NCBI RefSeq assembly: GCF_026343955.1
Contig: NZ_JAPKNI010000001.1
Span: 434,001-498,000 of the forward strand
Direction: 5' to 3'
Length of the DNA: 64,000 nucleotides
Source of the DNA: Kaistia defluvii
GTDB taxonomy: Bacteria; Pseudomonadota; Alphaproteobacteria; Rhizobiales; Kaistiaceae
In this document: positions 59,387 through 64,000 of the stretch, one piece after another
How positions within the stretch are numbered: position 1 is the first letter of the stretch
Layout: every line of letters begins with the position of its first letter
The notes under the pieces: model-generated
Seen by the model: only the letters and a program-made list of their open reading frames with translations
What the model was told of the DNA's origin: nothing
Database searches by the model: none
Made by a program: the position numbers and the translations under genes

Positions 59387-60415
59387 CTAGAACGCCAGCT
59401 GGACCTTCATGGCGCGCTTGCGGTCGCCGGCCGTTTCGAACGCCTCGCGGGCATCCTCGATGCCGAAACTGCCGGTGAGCAGCGGCCGCAGGTCGACCTT
59501 GCGCGCGTCGATCAGTTGGACCGCCAGCGGGAATTCGTCATGGAAGCGGAACGAGCCCGTCAGCGAGATCTCCTTCGCGACGACGACGTTCTGCGGCAGG
59601 GACAGTTCGCCGCCGAGACCGACCTGGACGATGGTGCCGCGCGGCCGGACCACGTCGAGGCCGGAGCGCAGCGCCCGCTCGTTGCCGGAACATTCGAACA
59701 TCACGCCGATGCTGCCCTTGTCGACGGCGAGCGCGGCCAGCGCCTCCGGCTCGCGCGCCATGTTGATGGTGCGGTCGGCGCCCAGTTCGCGGGCATAGGC
59801 GAGCGGCTCGTCGACGACATCGGTGACGATGATCTCGGCCGCGCCATGGAATCGGGCGGCGGCGACGGTGAGCGCGCCGATCGGGCCGCAACCGGTGATG
59901 AGCACGCGCTTGCCCAGCAGGGATGGCGCGCGCGACAGGGCATGCAGCGTGACGGCGAAAGGCTCGGCCATCGCCAGTTCGGCGACCGAGGCCTTGTCGC
60001 CCTTCTCGCACTGGGTCGCCATGCAGACTAGTTCCTGCCGGAACGCGCCCTGGATGTGCGGCATCGGCATGGCGCTGCCATAGAAGCGCATGTTCAGGCA
60101 CTGGTTCGGCAGGCCCTCATAGCAATAGCGGCAGGCGCGGCAGGGGCGCGACGGGTTGACGGCGACGCGGTCGCCCGGCTTGACGCGGGTGACGTCCGGC
60201 GCGACGGCGGCGACGGTGCCGGCCACCTCATGCCCCAGGATCATCGGCTCGCGCAGCTTCACCGTGCCGAAGCCGCCATGCTGGTAATAGTGCAGATCCG
60301 AGCCGCAGATGCCGCCCGCCTCGATGCGAACGGTGACTTCGCCCGGCCCCATCGCCCCGACTTCCCGCTCTTCGATCCTGAGATCATGGGCGGCATGAAT
60401 GACGACGGCGCGCAT
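59387..60415 (-). CDS. idnD: Zinc-type alcohol dehydrogenase, L-idonate 5-dehydrogenase-like
   Basis: This 342-residue MDR-family dehydrogenase has the catalytic zinc site (GGICGSDLHYYQHG, GHEVAGTV), the structural zinc cysteines (PCRACRYCYEGLPNQC) and the NAD-binding GCGPIGALTVAAA. Length and sequence match L-idonate 5-dehydrogenase, which oxidises L-idonate to 5-keto-D-gluconate. The divergent SDR gene would then reduce 5-ketogluconate to gluconate. The upstream region holds a 16-bp palindrome (60440-60455) that probably binds a LacI-type regulator. Confidence 0.85.
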   Translation of the reverse strand: MRAVVIHAAHDLRIEEREVGAMGPGEVTVRIEAGGICGSDLHYYQHGGFGTVKLREPMILGHEVAGTVAAVAPDVTRVKPGDRVAVNPSRPCRACRYCYEGLPNQCLNMRFYGSAMPMPHIQGAFRQELVCMATQCEKGDKASVAELAMAEPFAVTLHALSRAPSLLGKRVLITGCGPIGALTVAAARFHGAAEIIVTDVVDEPLAYARELGADRTINMAREPEALAALAVDKGSIGVMFECSGNERALRSGLDVVRPRGTIVQVGLGGELSLPQNVVVAKEISLTGSFRFHDEFPLAVQLIDARKVDLRPLLTGSFGIEDAREAFETAGDRKRAMKVQLAF

Positions 60416-60439
60416 TGGTTCTCTCCCTCGACAGGCTTT

Positions 60440-60455
60440 TTGTTATCGATATCAG
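60440..60455. promoter_or_regulatory. LacI-type operator 1 (idnD side)
   Basis: TTGTTATCGATATCAG is an imperfect palindrome matching the operators at 60525 and 61398. It resembles E. coli GntR/IdnR sites (ATGTTACCGATAACAT). It lies 25 bases upstream of the idnD start codon. Confidence 0.6.
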
Positions 60456-60513
60456 GATCTCACCGCAGTGCAAGCGAGGGCGGGTCCCGCCACCTCACCC
60501 GCGCCACGCCCGC

Positions 60514-60540
60514 TTGACAGTCCCTTGTTATCGATATCAC
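60514..60540 (+). promoter_or_regulatory. Promoter with LacI-type operator 2 (SDR side)
   Basis: TTGACA (60514-60519) is followed by TTGTTATCGATATCAC (60525-60540), so the operator covers the -10 area and a bound repressor would block the promoter. Confidence 0.6.
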
Positions 60541-60584
60541 GCTGGTTCCACGACCAATCAAAAACGGCTCTGGGGAGTGATCGC

Positions 60585-61346
60585 GTGAACCTGTTCGATC
60601 TCAGCGGGCGACTGGCCCTCGTCACGGGCGCCAGCAAGGGCATCGGCTATGCGGTGGCGGAGGCGCTCGCCTCGGCCGGCGCCCGCATCGTCCTCAACGC
60701 CCGGGACGAGACGCGGCTGGAACAGGCGCGCGCCGAACTCGCCGCCAAGGGCTATGACGTCCGCACGGCGGCCTTCGACGTCACCGATCCCGACGCGGTG
60801 ACCGCCGGCATCGAGGCCATCGAGACCGAGATCGGCCCGATCGACATCCTCGTCAACAATGCCGGCATGCAGCACCGCACGCCCCTGCAGGACTTCCCGC
60901 TCGAGGCGTGGCGCAAGATCGTCGCCACCAACATCGACAGCGTCTATCTGGTCGGCCAGGCGGTCGGTCGCCGCATGATCCCGCGCGGACGCGGCAAGAT
61001 CATCAATATCGGCTCGGTGCAGAGCGAAATGGCACGGCCGGGCATCGCCCCCTACACCGCGACCAAGGGCGCCGTGAAGATGCTGACCAAGGGCATGGCG
61101 ACCGACTGGGCCCGCTACGGCATCCAGGTCAACGGCATCGGCCCCGGCTATTTCAAGACCGAGCTGAACGCCGCCCTGGTCGCCGACGAGGCGTTCTCCG
61201 GCTGGCTCGCCAACCGGACGCCGGCCGGGCGCTGGGGCGACGTGCAGGAACTGGCCGGCGCCGCGATTTTCCTCGCCTCCGACGCCTCCAGCTTCGTCAA
61301 CGGCCACATCCTCTATGTCGATGGCGGCATCACCGCCAGCCTCTAG
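60585..61346 (+). CDS. SDR-family gluconate 5-dehydrogenase
   Basis: This 253-residue SDR has the cofactor site TGASKGIGYAVA, NNAGMQH, catalytic Ser near residue 140 and PYTATKGA with Tyr and Lys. It opens with the same NLFDLSGRLALVTG style as gluconate 5-dehydrogenase (IdnO). It should reduce 5-ketogluconate to D-gluconate in L-idonate breakdown. The start is GTG 60585 with GGGGAG seven bases upstream. It is divergent from idnD and closely similar to the SDR at 52641-53408. Confidence 0.88.
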   Translation: MNLFDLSGRLALVTGASKGIGYAVAEALASAGARIVLNARDETRLEQARAELAAKGYDVRTAAFDVTDPDAVTAGIEAIETEIGPIDILVNNAGMQHRTPLQDFPLEAWRKIVATNIDSVYLVGQAVGRRMIPRGRGKIINIGSVQSEMARPGIAPYTATKGAVKMLTKGMATDWARYGIQVNGIGPGYFKTELNAALVADEAFSGWLANRTPAGRWGDVQELAGAAIFLASDASSFVNGHILYVDGGITASL

Positions 61347-61382
61347 CCACCTTTAGGCGCGCGGCCGGCTCGCCGGCCGCGC

Positions 61383-61413
61383 TTGACAGGTCCAACATTG
61401 TTATCGATAACAA
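61383..61413 (+). promoter_or_regulatory. Promoter with perfect LacI-type operator 3 (transporter side)
   Basis: TTGACA (61383-61388) is followed by TTGTTATCGATAACAA (61398-61413), a perfect 16-bp palindrome and the strongest of the three sites. It precedes the sugar ABC transporter genes by about 70 bp, giving that operon its own regulated promoter. Confidence 0.7.
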
Positions 61414-61481
61414 GAGCAACCGGACAAAGAGCCGGACGATGCGAATAAGCGGTGACCGCGCCGCATCCAGGAGGGAACACC

Positions 61482-62987
61482 ATGATCGACGGAGGGGTCC
61501 TCCGCTTCGACGACGTCGCCAAATCCTTTGGCGGCACGCGAGCGCTGAAGGGCGTCAGTTTCGAGGTGGCGCGCGGTGAAGTCGTGGCGCTGCTGGGCGA
61601 AAACGGCGCCGGCAAATCGACCTTGATCAAGATCCTCGGCGGCATCTTCCGCGCCGATAGCGGCCATGTCACGATCGGCGGCGAACCCTACCGGCATCGC
61701 GCCCAGGCGCGCGGCGAACGCCAGAAGGTCGCCTTCATCCATCAGGATCTCGGCCTCGTCGAATGGATGACCGTGGCCGAGAACATGGGCCTTGCCCAGG
61801 GCTTCGCCGGGCGCGGCGGCAAGCGCGGCCTGATCGACTGGAAATCGACCGAGCAGCGCGCCGCGACGGCGCTGGAACTGGTCGGCTGCGATCTCGACCC
61901 GACGACCCGGGTCCACGCGCTGAGCCGCACGGAGAAATCGCTGGTCGCGATCGCCCGGGCTCTGGTGGTCGATTGCGACTTCCTCGTTCTCGACGAACCC
62001 ACCGCCAGCCTCCCGGCCGACGAGGTCGAGCGCCTGTTCGAGGCGATCCGCCGGCTGCGCGCCCGCGGCGTCGGCATGATCTACGTCTCGCACCGCCTCG
62101 ACGAGATCTTCCGCATCGCCGACCGCGTCGTCGTGATGCGCGACGGCCTCAAGGTCGGCGAAAAGCCGGTTTCCGAGACGACCCCGGACGAGTTGGTCAG
62201 CCTGATCGTCGGCTCGACGACGCTGGAGCTGTTCAAGAAGGGTGAACTCGGATCCGGCAAGGTGCGCGTCGCCATCCGCGACCTGGAGACGCCCTCCGCC
62301 GGGCCGGTCTCCTTCGATATCCGCCAGGGCGAACTGCTCGGCCTGGTCGGCCTGCGCGGCGCCGGGCAGGAGGAAATCGGCCGCGCCCTTTTCGGCGCCG
62401 CGCCGCATCGCGGCACGATCGAGATCGACGGCCAGGCGCCGGACCTCTCCTCGCCGCGCGCCGCGCTCCAGTCCGGCATCGGGCTGGTGGCACGCGACCG
62501 CACCGAGGAATCGGTCGCCTTCTCGCTTTCCGTCCGCGAAAACGCCTTCCTCAACCCGGCCGCCATCGGTCGCGGCCTGCTCTCCTATCTGTCGCCCCGC
62601 GCCGAAGCGCGCCAGGCCGTCGAACTCGGCGCCTCTGTCGGCCTTCGCCCCAACGATCCCGATTTGCCGATCGAGGGGCTTTCCGGCGGCAACCAGCAGA
62701 AGGTCGTGGTCGGGCGCTGGCTCGCCACCAACCGCCGCCTGCTGATCGCCGAGGATCCGACCGCCGGCGTCGATGTCGGGGCCAAGGCCGAGATCTACCG
62801 GCTGATCGCGCAGGCGCTGGAAAAGGGCCTCGCCGTCGTCGTCGTCTCGACCGATTTCGAGGAAATCGCCCATATCTGCCATCGGGCGCTCGTCTTCAAC
62901 CGGGGCAGGATCATCGCCGAGCTGACCGGCCCTGCCCTGACCACGCAATCGGTGATCACCGCGGCCTCCGCGTCGGAAGCAGCCTAG
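61482..62987 (+). CDS. Sugar ABC transporter ATP-binding protein (RbsA type)
   Basis: This 501-residue tandem ATPase has, in the first domain, Walker A GENGAGKST, a weak signature (LSRTEKSLVAIARAL) and FLVLDEPTASL, and in the second GLRGAGQEE, LSGGNQQKV and LLIAEDPTAGVD (Glu/Asp order swapped in Walker B relative to LIMDEPT). This unequal pair is typical of ribose-type importers. AGGAGGGA lies six bases before ATG 61482. It belongs to the idonate/gluconate-type locus and likely imports its substrate. The TAG stop lies at the left end of repeat copy 3. Confidence 0.9.
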   Translation: MIDGGVLRFDDVAKSFGGTRALKGVSFEVARGEVVALLGENGAGKSTLIKILGGIFRADSGHVTIGGEPYRHRAQARGERQKVAFIHQDLGLVEWMTVAENMGLAQGFAGRGGKRGLIDWKSTEQRAATALELVGCDLDPTTRVHALSRTEKSLVAIARALVVDCDFLVLDEPTASLPADEVERLFEAIRRLRARGVGMIYVSHRLDEIFRIADRVVVMRDGLKVGEKPVSETTPDELVSLIVGSTTLELFKKGELGSGKVRVAIRDLETPSAGPVSFDIRQGELLGLVGLRGAGQEEIGRALFGAAPHRGTIEIDGQAPDLSSPRAALQSGIGLVARDRTEESVAFSLSVRENAFLNPAAIGRGLLSYLSPRAEARQAVELGASVGLRPNDPDLPIEGLSGGNQQKVVVGRWLATNRRLLIAEDPTAGVDVGAKAEIYRLIAQALEKGLAVVVVSTDFEEIAHICHRALVFNRGRIIAELTGPALTTQSVITAASASEAA

Positions 62988-63052
62988 AACCCTTCGTTTA
63001 GTCGCGTTTTCTTCCCGCGAACCGGATCCGACTTCGCTCGAAAACGCTCCAG
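62984..63052. repeat. Dispersed intergenic repeat, copy 3 (partial, inverted)
   Basis: CTAGAACCCTTCG at the left runs through CGCGTTTTCTTCCCGCGAACC to GACTTCGCTCGAAAACGCTC, the reverse complement of the left half of copy 1 (9768-9871). The hairpin half is missing. The first TAG is the stop codon of the ATPase gene, and the next gene starts 12 bases after the element. Confidence 0.75.
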
Positions 63053-63063
63053 GAACCGCGCCC

Positions 63064-64000
63064 ATGTCCATGAACTCCGTCCGCTCCGATGCGCTGGAAC
63101 CGACCCGCAGCGAATTGAAGAACGCCTCCTTCGGCGAGCGCCTGCGCCGCCGCATCCCGGTCTATGGCCTGCCGATCCTGCTGGTGCTGCTGATCGTGAT
63201 CTTCTCGCTGATCCTGCCGCAGACCTTCCCGACCATGCTGAATGTGCGGTCGATCATCTCGGACAAGGCGATCATCGCCCTGCTCTCGCTCGCCGCCATG
63301 ATCCCGATGGCCGCCGGGAAGATCGACCTGACCGTCGGCTACGGCATCGTGCTCTGGCATATCCTGGCGATCAGCCTACAGACCATGGCCGGCATTCCCT
63401 GGCCCTTCGCCGTGCTGATCGTCATCCTGCTCGGCGCCTGCGTCGGCCTGCTGAACGGGCTGCTGGTCGAAGTCGCCCGCATCGACAGCTTCATCGCGAC
63501 GCTCGGCACCGGCACCGTGCTCTACGCGGTCGCGCTCTGGCACACCGGAGGCCGCCAGGTGGTGGCGCAGCTGCCGCAGGGCTTCCTGTCGCTGAACGGC
63601 ACCATGGTGTTCGGTCTGCCGATCACCGGGTTCTACGTGATCGGCCTCGCCATCGTGCTCTGGCTGATCCTCGAGCACCTGCCGATCGGCCGCTATCTCT
63701 ATGCCATCGGCGCCAATCCGAAGGCCGCAGCGCTCAACGGCATTCCCGTCCAGCGCTACACGATGGGCGCCTTCGTCGCCTCGGGCGCGCTGACGGCGGT
63801 CGCCGGCGTGCTGCTCGCATCGAAACTGCGCATCGGCCAGGCCAGCGTCGGCCTCGAATATCTGCTGCCGGCTCTGGTCGGCGCCTTTCTCGGCTCGACC
63901 ACGATCAAGCCGGGTCGCGTCAATGTCTGGGGCACGCTGGCCGGCGTCGCCATCCTGGCGGTCGGCATCGCCGGCATCCAGCAGTTCGGCGGGTCGTTCT
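63064..64000 (+). CDS. Sugar ABC transporter permease (truncated by window end)
   Basis: The first 312 codons of a BPD_transp_2 permease are present; the gene runs off the window. The markers AAGKIDLTVGYG (about residues 83-94) and GANPKAAALNGIPV (about 218-231) match RbsC-type permeases, and about eight hydrophobic segments are visible. ATG 63064 has AGGA nine bases upstream; ATG 63070 is close by. It is 76 bp after the ATPase gene with repeat copy 3 between, and is probably the membrane partner of that ATPase. Confidence 0.88.
   Translation, partial: MSMNSVRSDALEPTRSELKNASFGERLRRRIPVYGLPILLVLLIVIFSLILPQTFPTMLNVRSIISDKAIIALLSLAAMIPMAAGKIDLTVGYGIVLWHILAISLQTMAGIPWPFAVLIVILLGACVGLLNGLLVEVARIDSFIATLGTGTVLYAVALWHTGGRQVVAQLPQGFLSLNGTMVFGLPITGFYVIGLAIVLWLILEHLPIGRYLYAIGANPKAAALNGIPVQRYTMGAFVASGALTAVAGVLLASKLRIGQASVGLEYLLPALVGAFLGSTTIKPGRVNVWGTLAGVAILAVGIAGIQQFGGSF

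Noticed and set aside
61401-63155. Long minus-strand frame opposite the sugar ABC ATPase
   Set aside because: Composition typical of an antisense frame; the plus strand has all ATPase motifs.
1-64000. CRISPR array, tRNA, rRNA, transposase or prophage genes
   Set aside because: None seen by reading; the repeats present are short palindromic intergenic elements, not spaced arrays.

Overview
The window is a GC-rich (roughly two thirds G+C by eye) chromosomal segment that looks alphaproteobacterial, most likely Hyphomicrobiales (Rhizobiales). The evidence is the Brucella-like order ureE-F-G-D-urea transporter, the rhizobial-style rhamnose locus (DeoR regulator, ABC transporter, mutarotase and kinase divergent from rhaD-rhaI), and palindromic intergenic repeats of a kind common in that order. 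I saw no rRNA, tRNA, CRISPR array, transposase or phage gene. All assignments come from reading the translated sequence; no database search was run.

Layout. 1-3.6 kb: the end of a urease operon (ureE tail, ureF, ureG, ureD) with a urea transporter and then a small channel-like membrane protein. 4.9-10.7 kb: a FUSC-type exporter, an unknown membrane-anchored protein, an orphan oligopeptide-type binding protein with a large low-complexity insert, and two near-identical glycine-zipper lipoproteins. 11-24.8 kb: an L-rhamnose catabolic locus. rhaI and the bifunctional rhaD run leftward; a DeoR regulator, ABC transporter, class II aldolase, FGGY kinase, mutarotase and second FGGY kinase run rightward from a shared promoter region carrying mirrored sites. 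24.9-33.7 kb: an RpiR/SIS regulator divergent from an N-formylglutamate-amidohydrolase-like enzyme, an APC permease, a glutamine-synthetase-like ligase, an aldehyde dehydrogenase and an iron-type alcohol dehydrogenase. This set fits a gamma-glutamylation route for an amino alcohol or amine. A PIN-toxin/antitoxin pair sits inside it. 33.8-36.5 kb: PfkB sugar kinase, membrane alpha/beta hydrolase, ICMT-like methyltransferase.

36.7-39.6 kb: a zinc ABC importer (znuA, znuB, znuC plus a small His-rich membrane protein) behind a Zur-like box. 39.9-46.8 kb: a periplasmic iron-type cluster (leader ORF, Cys-rich protein, imelysin, multicopper oxidase, di-haem cytochrome, second imelysin, DUF1513 protein). 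47-59.3 kb: mixed housekeeping genes (cyclopropane fatty acid synthase, TerC, L,D-transpeptidase, GntR/FCD regulator, aldo-keto reductase, SDR, Na+/H+ antiporter, ABC-2 exporter, HPP protein). 59.4 kb to the end: an L-idonate/gluconate-type locus (idonate dehydrogenase, gluconate 5-dehydrogenase, sugar ABC ATPase and permease, the last cut by the window edge) with three matching 16-bp LacI-type palindromes.

The most promising material for follow-up is the gamma-glutamylation operon with its embedded toxin-antitoxin pair of unusual antitoxin architecture; a three-way-junction sequence before the glutamine-synthetase-like gene; the imelysin/multicopper oxidase/di-haem cluster with a 22-codon leader ORF; and a dispersed repeat whose terminal CTAG supplies the stop codon of neighbouring genes in all three copies.
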